A stretch of 64,000 nucleotides of DNA from Setaria digitata. Taxonomy: Eukaryota > Nematoda > Chromadorea > Rhabditida > Setariidae. Below are positions 48,659-60,269 of this stretch, piece after piece. Where the stretch lies: positions 1 through 64,000 of the forward strand of contig RCAB01000151.1 of assembly GCA_003640385.1 (NCBI GenBank). The letters are read 5' to 3'. How positions within the stretch are numbered: position 1 is the first letter of the stretch; every line of letters starts with the position of its first letter. A program made the translations under genes and the position numbers. A model generated the notes under the pieces. It saw nothing but the letters and a program-made list of their open reading frames with translations, made no database searches and had not been told where the DNA came from.

Positions 48659-51600
48659 ATGGCGGGAGTAAACGATGGTGATGTTCCATGGGAAAGTTTG
48701 GAGGGTCATCCGAAAGATCGTCGAAATATTACTGATAAGGTTTGGGATTTCACATTTACTCAAATCTTATTGATTTTCGAAAAAGAAATCCAGGGAGGTT
48801 TAAAGAAGTGTTCTAAAGGATTGTGTAGTGAAGCCTTTTTTAAAAATATCCTATTGGAAAATTTCTAGTTTTTGTAAATTTCACCAGTTTTCAAATGGAA
48901 AAATCTTGATAGCAGAACTTTTTTGTTTGTTCATACATTGGAATATTTAAATGATGCATCAAATGTATTTAAATAGTGACTTCATTGGCATTTTTATTAG
49001 ACAAATAGGTACGACCGACGTGTACTTGTGTTACTTTTCCTAACTAGTACATCATTACAATGCGGAGAACATTATTATCTTGGATATACGATTAAGAAAA
49101 GAAAACTGCACTATAACTACATATGTATAAGATACTACTATATTTCACACTTTATTTCAGACAAGAGATTTGTCATTAAATGAAAATTCAGAGATAAGCG
49201 AGGTGGATAACAACAGTCAGAAGCAATCATTCGGTGGATTTTCAGGTATTATTCGGAAGGAATTTTCTTATTATGGATTTATAAGGACAAACAATTTTAT
49301 CTGAAAAAAAAGTAACTACTTAACTCTTGTTGTAAAATCGTTCATTCCCAGTAGTGCGTAGTTAGTAGATATTGCCTAATAGTTTGCGATTTGCTGAAGA
49401 TTATTTTGTATTTCATTTTATAACATACTCCGTTTGTTCTTGAGGATCTTTTTTTTTGTGATGACCAGGTAGGGGGTTAACGTTAAGTATTTCACTGGCG
49501 GTACAAGAAAAAGAGTATCTGGAAATGGAGCTTGTAAAAGTTAAATCATATTAATGCTAAAGGAACAAACTGCACTGTAGGTATGTAATGTACCATAATA
49601 AAAATGCTACTGTGATCCACAAATATTGAGACTGAACCAAAAAAGATATATGATTGGTAGTATAGGCTTTAAAACTAGCTTTTTATACATCTGTATTTTC
49701 TTTTATTAGTTCAAGTGAATATTAAGTGTTGCCGTAATTATAGTTCTGCTCAGTTTGAAGAAATATATCACTTTGTTTTCTTTTCTTTTTTTCTGATTTG
49801 TATTCTGAGCTTTACCGCATTTTTTCATATTATTTAGACTGGGTTAATTATATTAATCATTATTTTTTGCACTGCTGTATTGCAGTACCAAAAGCATTTG
49901 GTGGTACATTTGGTACTGCCATTAACATGCGAATTGGTCCTCATGATGGGAATAACAGACTTGGAGGAATCGATGGTGGCAGTTATAGCAATGGTAGTCG
50001 AGGAGTGGTATCCAAATCAGCTTCAAAGGATGCATTTAGAAGTATGTTAATTTTTTTTTTTGTCATATGAAATAAGTCGTAAATGAAGCAAATCGTCAGT
50101 GCTTCTCATTGATTCGGCAGACGTAGTTTACACATCATGCATTCCTTAGTTATTAATATCATTTAAACTTTTTTTTTTTTTGTCCAATTTTGCTCCTGTC
50201 TTTTAAGTATTTTTTTAAACCTAAGTTAACTTTATTTTGGATTTATACTCTTTGAAAATATGAGCAGTTGATAGCCCATGCTCAGTAGTCAATTTCTGTA
50301 AGACATTGCTCAGTAAGGGGGTGGAAGAAGTGAACTTCGATCAGCTAAAGCGGTTGACTCTTCTAACGAAGATTTTTGATTCCGAGCAACTAATCCAGCA
50401 ACATTTGATACAATTAGTAATTTTTTGAGACAGCTTATTGAAATTTTGGATCAGATAGGTTACATAGTTCGGTACTTTGCAGCTAATGCCAGCAGTGCCG
50501 AACGAACACCAGTTTCTTCAAAGCCACCGAATTTCACTGGTAATAATGAACGGTGGATAAATAGGCGAACTAGGCCGGAAGGTGAGGGTGATTCAAAATT
50601 AGAACAAGAAAATTTAGCGGCAAGAAATAGCAGCCGAACTTCGAGACTTTCACCATCGCTTCCAGAAAATCGAAGTTGCAGTATTAATGCTGGAAGCATC
50701 CGAATACAACAGCCTTTCCAGTCTGATAATTTACCAGGTTAGCAGAGTTTAGTCGCTTTTCAACTCTCGTATTAGGTGATACTAAAAATCAGATTGGTGA
50801 TATTACTACGATTATTAAAACATTATTTATTTCTTAATATTATAAAATTAAGCATAGCGTCTCAAATCGTATTAAATAATTCTTTCGCTGTTTTACTTCT
50901 CCCTAATCTTTCCTTCAGTACTCTGCATTTTGATTTGTTAAAGAACGTTATGCTTTAAGATGACAAACATCATATTCTAAATTCCTTTTTAAGTTATGGA
51001 AGGTTTTTATCAATAGTAATCATAAATGTCGAGGTGACAGATATCTTGTAATACGTGTAATGCATTAACATGAAACTTTTTAATCAAACTTGCTTTGACT
51101 GTTGCATAATATATTGATTCACTGCCGGAACTTGCTTTCAATGATATTTCTTTATTCTTATTGAATTGAAATATTACAGAATGATTTAATACTTGATAAT
51201 AGATATTCATTTTTCAGAAACGCTTACATTATCTCTGGAGGAACGTGAGAAAAATTTTTGGAAACAAGCTGCTTATCGTTCATCTCCGTTCGTTCCTGTG
51301 CAGACAGCGAGTACTTTTTTTTAGTGAATTTTTACTGTACATTTATTGTTGGTACAGAAAAGTCGGTATCATAAAACGAATGATTCTTAGTGTCAATTGT
51401 CATTCTGCCTTCATTTCATGTGTTTGTGGAAAAAAAAGGTCCGGTAGCTTCCCATCTCCGAAAAAGTATGGAACATTTACCACTGTACTTGTTTGCTTTT
51501 TTGATATAAGCTATTTTCACAATTTTTCCAGCTCCGCCAACCAATAAAAATATATTTGATGGTTTCTTGCCTCCAACAAGTGGTCGACCGTTGTATGGGA

Positions 51601-54600
51601 GAGGTTTTTGCACTGACGGACAAACTGGAAGGGGTAAGGAAATTTTGCGTCAGTTGTGTTGAATTCTCGTGTTATTTAAAAAAAAATTTTGTGTTCATTC
51701 TCGATCATATTCGTAAATGTCAAGGGGCTTCTTTTCAGGCCATGATATTGTTCCAACTTCACCACCAGAGGTACCATTTTTTCGGCTCTAAATAAATTTG
51801 TCTTCAATGATTGAGAAAGATATAAGATTTTAATTTTACTGACTGACTATTTCTGTCTCTAGCATTTAATCGTCTGATATTGATTTCTAGTATGATTTTT
51901 TTTTTTAAATTTTCGATTTTTGAAACTATTAAGACATTTTTTTAGCACGTTCCAGTGGTGGAGGTTGATAAGTGCAAATCCAGAGATGGTGGTGACGGAG
52001 GTACTCACATACTTCCGAAGGATGAATATGAAAAGCGTAAGTTTGCAGATATGTTTTATTTCTTTCGTTTTTATTCTTATTATAAAACTATCCAGAACAC
52101 AAAAATATTTCACATTTGCACTCTAAACTTATTGCAAGTTAATTTGAATGGGAGGTTAGCTTTCTGCGCTTTTTTCAAGAGATTCTTCTGAGGATCGCCT
52201 GTACGCGGTGAACTACTGCGAGAAATATTCTGCAGTGAGTGTTCCAGAAGTTCTTGTTGATAAATGTTTATATGCGCATTATTGAATTAGTCCTTTGAAA
52301 CCATGATAGATCTCCAGGTATCATTGAAATACATCATGTAATAAGCCAAAATTTTAGATTAATCGAAGTTAGCTAATGGTATACTTACAGTTTAGCTTTT
52401 CAGCGATGTCTAACGAAGAAATATCGTTGCTAAATAAAATATTGCACAAGAAGTTAGAAAATCTCCAAAATGGTAATTTGGAAATTTCACAGGCTCGAAG
52501 TGACCCTAATTCGCCTCTCTACTCAGTTACTTCATTCCAGAGTTTGCGTTTGTGAGTTTTTTCTAGAATCCAAAAAGTTGTATGAAGAAATAGAAATTCT
52601 TTTGTTCATCTGCTGAGACGTTGTTGAGGTTGGCATAGTTAAAGTTCGAGGGTTAAGATTTTTAATTCATAACAGTGACCAGGAATTTTCGCAAGTTTGA
52701 TATTCCTAATGGAACATGTTAGTTTTTAAACAGTTTCATTAATGTTTTAAATTTCCAACATTACAGGAAAGATGAACTTCTAAAGGCTTTGGACAAAATG
52801 AGCTTTTATATGCCATCAAAAATTCAAGAAGCAGCGCTGCCTTTACTCCTGGTTGAACCGTGAGCTCATTTATTGCTGCTACTTTCATTTCTTTGAATTT
52901 AACTTCCGAGAATCTTAAAAAAACTGGTAACTCCTAATCCAAGCGGAGTACAACAGAGCACGAAAATTTGATGACTTATAGAATGATTTCAAATTATTCG
53001 ATATCTTTTTTTTTTTTTTGAATTTTTCCAGAAATTTCTAGCCCGTTTTGATGAATCGATGTCAAATGTAATTGATTATAGGCGCAAAAGTAAATAAATC
53101 CATTTAGTTCTCCTCAACCATTCTTAGTTGGGACAGTTGAGTAATTCTTATTAAGGTGTGATAATTATTTTAGTTTAATCATATTACCTTTTTCTTTGTT
53201 GGTAATTTTGCATTCTTTTCAAGACCGATGAATTTGATTGCCCAAGCACAAAGTGGGACGGGTAAGACAGCAACGTTCGTACTTACGATGCTCTCACGTG
53301 TTGTTTCTTCAAATAAATGGCCACAGTGTTTGTGCCTCGCACCTACGTATGAATTGGCTATGCAGATCGGTGAAGTAGTGCAGAAAATGAGCGAGTTTTT
53401 GCCGGAAATTAAAATTCGGTATGCGGTTAAGGGCGAACGAAGTAAATTTTTTATTGTATATACTTTTCGTTCCAAAAGTGTACTGTGAAGGTTATTATCT
53501 CACAATTTTTAAAAGTAGGTGTTTGCATTCCTGTATCCGGTTCACAAATCTTTCCTTTTGATACTTCCTTTATTTTCTGTCTTGATTGATGTTAGAAATT
53601 AAAATGGAAAAGAAAAAAGTCGTGGTTTTCGGGGGGGAGGGGGAGGGGTAATTCTAGTTCAGTTTTTAAAAAATCTATTCGAACTTATTTATCTTTTTTA
53701 TTTCTGTAGCGCTCATTACCTGTATCCTTCATTGACCTTTACATTTTTGGACCTTGAAAAATAAAAAAGTGAAGACTCACAGTACAGTTTTCTACTTCTG
53801 TTGATTAACTTAAGAATTCGATGGGCAATCCGTCAATTTTTAAGAGCTTTTGAAAAGCGCATAGAGATTGGGCTGTTGTTTGGGGCTATCGAAGAATAAA
53901 AGAAACGGAGTTTCGAATTCGAAATTTAGAATTGATGTAATTATATTTTTATCAATTGTTTCCTTTCAGTGTCACGTGGCGAAAAAATTGAGGAGCAAAT
54001 AATAATTGGTACACCGGGTAAAATGCTAGATTGGGTTACAAAACTCAAGGTAATCGACCCATCGAAAATTATTTGCTTGGTATTAGATGAAGCTGACGTC
54101 ATGATCTCACAGCAGGGCCATCAGGACCAGAGTATTCGACTCCATAAGTATACATGTTTTTTATTTCTGATAATTTGGTTTAAACTGTACTAATTTCCTA
54201 GGTGATTAGATGGTTTTGGATGACTGGTTACGAAAGAAAAGATTTGCTTAAATAGGGGCTTGGCATTTGCAGTATTGATTTTTTTGCTCAACTTTAATTT
54301 GACAAATCTTAGGTAGTTGTGTTAGACGTTCATCTGAATCATGATATCATCTTTAGTAGTCAGTGAAGGCCTAGATGATTTGAATTTGTAGTTTTCATAG
54401 CTAAATTGAATTTTGGTTTGATTTTTCTGTTATGAAGGTTTTTAGATAACTTTTGATTTTCCTTTGTTTTAGTGAGTTAGAAAGAGCGGGAGCTAAATAT
54501 CAGAGTCTGTTGTTCAGTGCTACGTATGACGAAACTGTTCGAACATTTGCGGATTCTATTATCAAAGATGCTGTCAACATCACGTAATGTTCTATTACTA

Positions 54601-57600
54601 AATTTTTGTGCAAAACTTATGAATATATGATCAGGCCTGCAGCAATCCTGAGAAAATGACCAAGGAAAAAGAAACCGGGAGAAGGTGAGAGGATAAGAAA
54701 AGATGGATTTATTGGGTCAGCAGTTTGGTAGTAATTCCTGTTATTCGTATCACGAAGCAGTTGTATTAGTAAATGCACTGCATATGTTTATTGCTCAAAA
54801 TTGAAGAAGTAATTCTGACTTATCAGTGCATTTTAATTTTGTTTTTACTAGATTCATAGATCAGTTAATGAATCAGAATATCTCTGTTTTGTCTTTTCTT
54901 CCCCAAGTAATCCACCTCTCTTCTCAAGTAATGGAAAAAATAGGTCAGGTGCTGTATCGCTTAATTTTGCAGACTGATACCAAAGATGAGGTAAGGTAGG
55001 ATTATCGCCATTTGATCGTTAATGTTACCTTTGCTGACCAAGAGCTTCGCTGTGAATTGCGCAATACTGCTCCGTCTTTACGGTAACGCAAATTATGGTG
55101 TTTGTTAAAAGGTCATATTTCCGTGAAAAAAAACGCTCAAATTTATGGGAAGAGCTAAATATAAAAGCAAATAAAGAGGTGTTAAATTTCACTACTGATT
55201 TTTCGTGAAAACAAAGAAAATTTTTAAATTGGAGAAGTACTGTCATATTATTTTTGAGATGAAAATCCTCTGTATTGAACTGAAAAGCTGTTATTTAGTA
55301 TTAGCATATTAGCAGCTTGTTTGTAAATCGAATGTGGAAACTGTGATGTTCTAACATATTACTGAATTTCAAAAACCATTCTTAGTAACGGAGTGTCTAA
55401 AATGGTTCCATTAATCAGTTAGGATCTTTTCATTTGACGCGGTAATCTTTGTTTTGTTATTTTTCAACAAAAGGAAAGTTGAAATTTTAGTAGTCGGAGT
55501 CAAAGTTATCCATTCGACAGCACTGAAGTTTACAAATTCATTCAGCTTCAATCTCTTTTGGTTTGCAGTATTTATTTTCATTTCTCCCCCCCCCCCCTCT
55601 CACCCTCTTTCCCCAATTAAGATGGCTTTTTTTTTCAATGCAAATAGTAAATGGAAAGTTCGGATCGCAGTAGGTGTTTGCAGTGAAAATACTATTCAGA
55701 TTGTTGAATGCTTACTGTGTTTATTTTAGAGAGTAGAGGAAGCTTAGATATTCTTTCTGGCATCTGTTCAGAAAAGTTTATGAGCTTCTGAGTTTGTTTG
55801 GTATCAAATTTCTGACACCTCATTTTGTTTGGTAAAGATCCATTGTAATCCATAATTATTTGTGAGATGGTTTTGATTTTTTATAAATTCATGTTCTATT
55901 TTATAAGGTGTAGACAGGGAATTCGATCTAAATATTTCAAAATTGGTTTGAAATTTGTTTGGGAATGCATTCTGAGTAATATGGAACATTTCTAGCAGAT
56001 CGATGTTTTATTAGCAGTGTTTGATTTTCCCACATCACGGTTTGTCACACGTCAGCTTCATTTGATAATCAGACAATTGAATTAAATGTTTTGTTGCTGA
56101 ACAATATAGTAAAGTTGTATTTAAGAGACTCATATTTTGAAATGGAAGAGTTGTATATAAACTTAATACCCTTATAGTAATATTCTTGTTTAGTCGTTTG
56201 TTTCCGGTGCTCCGTAAAAAATTGATAAGGTGTGGAAATCAGATAAAATTTTAGAGCTTATCTTGATCATAATCTATGCTTTAAGGCCAGTGAAGATAAT
56301 TTTTTTTTTTTTTTTTGCATATATTGATAGGTACCACAATTGGAAGTATGAATTAAATGAACTGTTTTGTCTTTAATTAATTTACTTTTTGGTAGAAGAT
56401 CCGTCTTTTGCTCTCGTGAATTAGGTGAATTGATGCAATATTTGCTTATGTTACAATAATACCGTTCCATTCAGTCTTTTCATTCATCACACTTATTTTC
56501 TTATTTTTTTCATATATGAATATATGTATATTTTATGTTTATATCCATATTTTTCCATTTTTTTATGCCAGTGTGATAGCGTCCATTTAACATTTTTGGC
56601 CTTAAAAAAAATATACTAAGCTGGGAAAAATAATTTTTCAGATTACTGTTATGACAGATTTTAGCATTGAGATATAACTTCTTTTTCTGATTTTGTAATT
56701 TTAATTTATGCACTTTAAAATAAAATTCCTGTTTGTCGAATTTTTTTTTTAATGAAAAAAAAAGTGAGCGATTTTAAGAAAGTGATTTTCGTACTTCCTT
56801 CAGGTTGCGAAGAGATGAACAGACTTTGAAAAATATCAAACAGTATTATGTAAAGTGTGCTAATCGAGAGGAGAAGTATGAAGCTGTGATAAATCTATAT
56901 GGAGGTTTAACGATCGCTTCAGCTATTATTTTTTGTTACGTAAGTTATTTATCACCTTAAATTTACTAAGGATATCTTTTTTCAGAAATGATTATGTATC
57001 GATTTTACGAAATTTTCGTTAGATTGAACATTAATATATATGTTACGACTTCTAAGAACGACGGATGACTGGAGGGTGAGTGAAATGAAGAACGATGTAG
57101 AAAATATGTGCATGAATTAGCAATTTGATCCTTTAATCTAGTGCATTCAGAAAGATGTTTTTTGTTTTTTCTTGAATGAATTGAACGAATAGCATCAGAA
57201 ATGGCTATGACCACTGAAAATTCCGAATTCTGCAGACGCGCAAGTCAGCCGAATGGTTAGCTGCTCGAATGGGTCAGCGAGGTCATGATGTCACAGTACT
57301 GCATGGTGAAATGACAATAGAGGATCGAGCTCGTACCATTCAACAATTCAAGGACAGTGTTTACAAAGTACTTATAACAACGAATGTTTGTGCACGGGGT
57401 ATTTTTTTCTGTTTTTTTTTTTTTTTTTTTTTTTTGCATTTCCTTAAAAATGTTTTACATTCCAAATGTTTCGGTTTAATAGTTTTATTTAATTACATTT
57501 TAAGAAAAGTTGAAAAGCTTAGAAAATCGAGTTTTTCTTTATATGAAAAGGGGCTTATATTTTCTTATTCTTTAGCTCATATAGTATGGCAAGATGTAAA

Positions 57601-58792
57601 TTCTCTTCTACTGAATTTTTACTAGACTTCATTCAGCATTTCTGATATACTATTTATTAATATTTTCTGTTTTTTATTTCTCATTAATTCTTACATCTCT
57701 ATAATATCGGTTCAAAAAGCCCGTATTTATTTCATATATTATAATTGATTTTTTTTAAAAGCTTATTAATTTAAGTGTAGGAAGTTATGTTAAATTGCAT
57801 TAACAAATACCATTCTTTTTTGCCATGTTAATTGGTCAAATGATTTAGTTAAAAAAAAAAATCTATTCTCTTAAGTTAAAAAGAGACACCATTTGGATAT
57901 TTGTAGGAGTCCTTACTCCTTCTACTTTGGAGGTCTCCTCTAGGTCTCTTCTACTTTGGAAACCCAAGAAAATTTGGCTTATCATTCATGTTCTGGATTT
58001 GTGATGCTAGTGTTCATGCCTTCTCATTATATGCCAGTTCTTGTGTAGTCTAGAGCCGCGTTTACATAAATTGTCTGCTAAGTGTTGTTAATAAAATAGC
58101 AGAACGAGTGTACTAATAAGCATTGACTTGCTGTATTTTAGGCATCGATGTATCTCAGGTATCAGTGGTTATAAACTATGATCCACCAGTGACTTACACT
58201 GATAATCCTCAACCCGACTATGAAACCTATATTCACCGGATTGGTAGGACGGGGAGATTTGGTAAGGCGGGAATTGCGATCAATTTGGTTTCTGATGATT
58301 TCTCAATGAGTGTTATTCAACGAATTGGCGAATACTTCGGTATCACATTTTCCGCTCTTTACCTTTCTATGTCTGCTGTAGTATGATGATGTAGCTTTAA
58401 ATTGGCTTAAACTACTAAGACCAGTAAAGTAATTTTTTTTAGCTTCTTTATTCTGTTGTTATATCACGAGATTTTCATAAGAAATTTCTGTTGTTCAGAA
58501 TGGCGAATAATTCATTTATATTATATGCTAGATTTTCAGGAAGGAAGGAATTAAGAATGAATGTCTGGTAAAAAAGAATTCTAAAAATACAAGATTTATT
58601 GAAATTATTGGCCGTTATTTTTCTTGATCAGTTCATGATCAGTAATACATTCAGTTATCATTCGGACTATTTTTCATTAAAAATTAATGAAGTTGTATAT
58701 TCTTAAGTTAATCGATTGCAGGCGTGGCGATTGAACCACTGGATGCAAGAGATATGGATCAGTTGGAAGCAATCGATAAAAATAAATTTTAA
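48659..58792 (+). CDS. ddx-19: DEAD-box ATP-dependent RNA helicase, DDX19/Dbp5 family, with long N-terminal extension
   Basis: Dbp5/DDX19 helicases remodel mRNPs at the cytoplasmic face of the nuclear pore during mRNA export. Exons: 48659-48739, 49161-49245, 49886-50041, 50483-50737, 51218-51310, 51532-51633, 51739-51770, 51946-52036, 52182-52234, 52391-52551, 52767-52859, 53224-53441, 53970-54147, 54473-54583, 56804-56939, 57236-57398, 58142-58339, 58722-58792. They total 2,277 nt, 758 residues, all in phase. The core (about 322-758) matches DDX19: [10 protein letters not shown] motif [11 protein letters not shown]-loop AQSGTGKT (409-416), DEAD (513-516), SAT (548-550), [24 protein letters not shown] (701 on). 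Residues 1-321 have no helicase homology; they are Ser/Gly/Asn/Arg-rich, with FGG at 51-53 and 60-62 and FG at 64-65. A second start (ATG 52406, after CTTTTCAG) would yield a short DDX19-sized form. Human DDX19B has 479 residues. The join between exons 9 and 10 is the least certain. Confidence 0.93.
52389..52408 (+). promoter_or_regulatory. Possible internal trans-splice site and alternative start of the helicase
   Basis: Two acceptors lie close together: CTTACAG ending at 52390, which continues the long frame in phase, and GCTTTTCAG ending at 52403, two bases before ATG 52406. The second matches the nematode acceptor consensus better. From this ATG the product would be about 437 residues, the normal DDX19 size. 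Confidence 0.4.
58781..58786 (+). promoter_or_regulatory. AATAAA within the last codons of the helicase
   Basis: The hexamer overlaps the final Asn-Lys codons, 4-10 bases before the TAA. A T-rich TCTTTTTTGCAG acceptor follows at 58,797-58,808. If used, it would cleave the transcript almost at the stop codon. Confidence 0.35.
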
Positions 58793-58815
58793 GTAGTCTT
58801 TTTTGCAGCAAGATC

Positions 58816-59019
58816 ATGAGGTGCAGTTTTGCCATATTGTACTTCGTTTTATCACTTTTTACTTGCAAGCTTATTATTATTCCTGATATACAAAAAAAAA
58901 AAGAAGAAGAACTCAAACCTGATCCTAACTGCGCAAAAAACATGAAAAATCTGATTGCTTCAGCTTTTTTATGTAATGGCCTGTTCCTAAATTTCAGGTT
59001 TCGATTTTCTTCAAAATAG
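58816..59019 (+). CDS. Possible downstream small secreted protein
   Basis: ATG 58816 lies 8 nt after a strong acceptor-like site (TCTTTTTTGCAG, ending at 58808) and 24 nt after the helicase stop. The 67-codon frame begins with a convincing signal-peptide-like segment (MRCSFAILYFVLSLFTC), then a Lys/Glu-rich stretch and PDPNCAKNMKNLIASAFLC. The frame ends at TAG 59017-59019. A donor-like T/GTAATG at about 58,971 suggests it could instead splice onward. The family is not recognised. The spacing resembles tightly packed nematode operon genes, but it could also be 3' UTR of the helicase. Confidence 0.35.
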   Translation: MRCSFAILYFVLSLFTCKLIIIPDIQKKKEEELKPDPNCAKNMKNLIASAFLCNGLFLNFRFRFSSK

Positions 59020-59311
59020 AAAAGAAGAATGTTTTGCAATGTTGATGATAAATTTAATGTGAAATATAAACTGAAATTTCATTTAATGAAATTTATCAAT
59101 TTCTAGCATCTAATTTTATCAAATTTACACTCGAAGCAACATTCCTGATGTGTTGTTTTTTGAGTTTATAGTGTATTCATTAAATTTCCTTTATATTACA
59201 TTAGTTTTATATCATTTTTGTGTTATTTTTATTGTTTGCAAATTTATTATAGGCAGTTGACTATTTATGCACTCTTTGTTTCATGAAGTACTTACATTGT
59301 TTTGTTATCAG

Positions 59312-59595
59312 AGGACCAGTATCATTATTTCATTTCCCCCAAAAATGCAATCGTTAAGAGTTTGTGCAGCTGTATGTTTCATCAGGAGTGGTTCATGCCT
59401 CTGGACATGAATTCGTTAGGTTTATATGCGGACTCGATTTCTTTACTTTTTAAACTTTTTCATAAGTAGCACTATTTTCTTTTTTAAATTACTGCTCTAT
59501 AGATACGCTCCACACCTTCCTGATTGCTTCCAGTACTGTATTTTAATGAAATAGATTGTATGGTAGGATTGTCGAGAAGAGAACTGCTGGACTGA
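59312..59595 (+). CDS. Candidate exons of an unidentified gene (5' part not found)
   Basis: Piece 1 (59312-59419, after GTTATCAG, ending at a G/GTTTAT donor) and piece 2 (59534-59595, after GCTTCCAG, ending in TGA) join in phase 1. They read DQYHYFISPKNAIVKSL, then CMFHQEWFMPLDMNSL, then LYFNEIDCMVGLSRRELLD and stop. The residue mix (Trp, Cys, Met, acidic and basic) is unlike the low-complexity translation of surrounding non-coding DNA. I could not join these pieces to the signal-peptide ORF at 58,816 without creating a stop, so the gene is incomplete. A competing reading of the second piece is listed separately. Confidence 0.3.
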
Positions 59596-60269
59596 TTTAT
59601 AACACCTTTGCAGATATTTTAGAAATTATTGAAGTAAGTTTTTGAACTTGATTCGGAAGTATCGAATTGGAAAGTTAAGAGTTTTTTTTTTAATTTTGCT
59701 TTGTCCGCTTTATATTTTTGTTTCTCAACTTGAATTTTTTTTTCCATTCACCGTTAGTGTATGTTATTTGTGATTTTTTTTTTGGAAAACAAATGCCTCG
59801 AAGTTTTCTTACCTGTATCATCAATCTCTTAGCTGTTTTTTCGTTATTCGTAAGACGGTTCATTTGCTCTTATGTCCATTATAAGATTTATTTCGATTAT
59901 CCTTTTTTTTTTTCATAATCCAGATTATATATTCCGGTTTTCTTAGTATATTATTAAACTTCGCCATCAACTTTTTTGCTGGTTTTTTACTTAATGTATT
60001 TTTAAAAAGAAGGGTCAATTAGAAAATTAATTTTTACCGAATCAAAAACATCTGGTGCTTTTGGGGATTTCATCCGCGTGACATGAGGTCAGATCTGTCC
60101 GTATCCCTGCATATTTCGGTGAAGCGGTCTTTTTCTTCTTTTGTTTTTTGAACAGAGAAAGGTGACACTGAATTGTCATGAAGCTCATGGTATTATACAT
60201 CTGTTGCAGCTGACAATGAGTAAACAGGAAGAGTCTTCAGAAGACGGGTTAATGTGGAGTTCTCATTAA
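59567..60269 (+). CDS. Alternative candidate C-terminal exons, overlapping reading
   Basis: In another frame, 59567-59633 reads IVEKRTAGLIYNTFADILEI and ends at a consensus GTAAGT donor. It joins in phase 0 to 60156-60269, which follows a TTTTGAACAG acceptor and reads RKVTLNCHEAHGIIHLLQL, then a Ser/Glu-rich tail to TAA. Both pieces look coding and the splice signals are better than those of the overlapping reading at 59534-59595, but the acceptor of the first piece (ATGGTAG) is weak. Only one of the two readings is likely right, or alternative splicing uses both. No family is recognised. Confidence 0.28.

Noticed and set aside
51859..52113. Opposite-strand ORF across helicase exon 8
   Set aside because: Shadow of the plus-strand exon, which has consensus splice sites and correct phase.
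53628..53648. G-rich run in helicase intron 12 and C-run near 55,586 as possible G-quadruplexes
   Set aside because: The G tract is an almost continuous homopolymer with few separated G-runs; no argument for function beyond composition.
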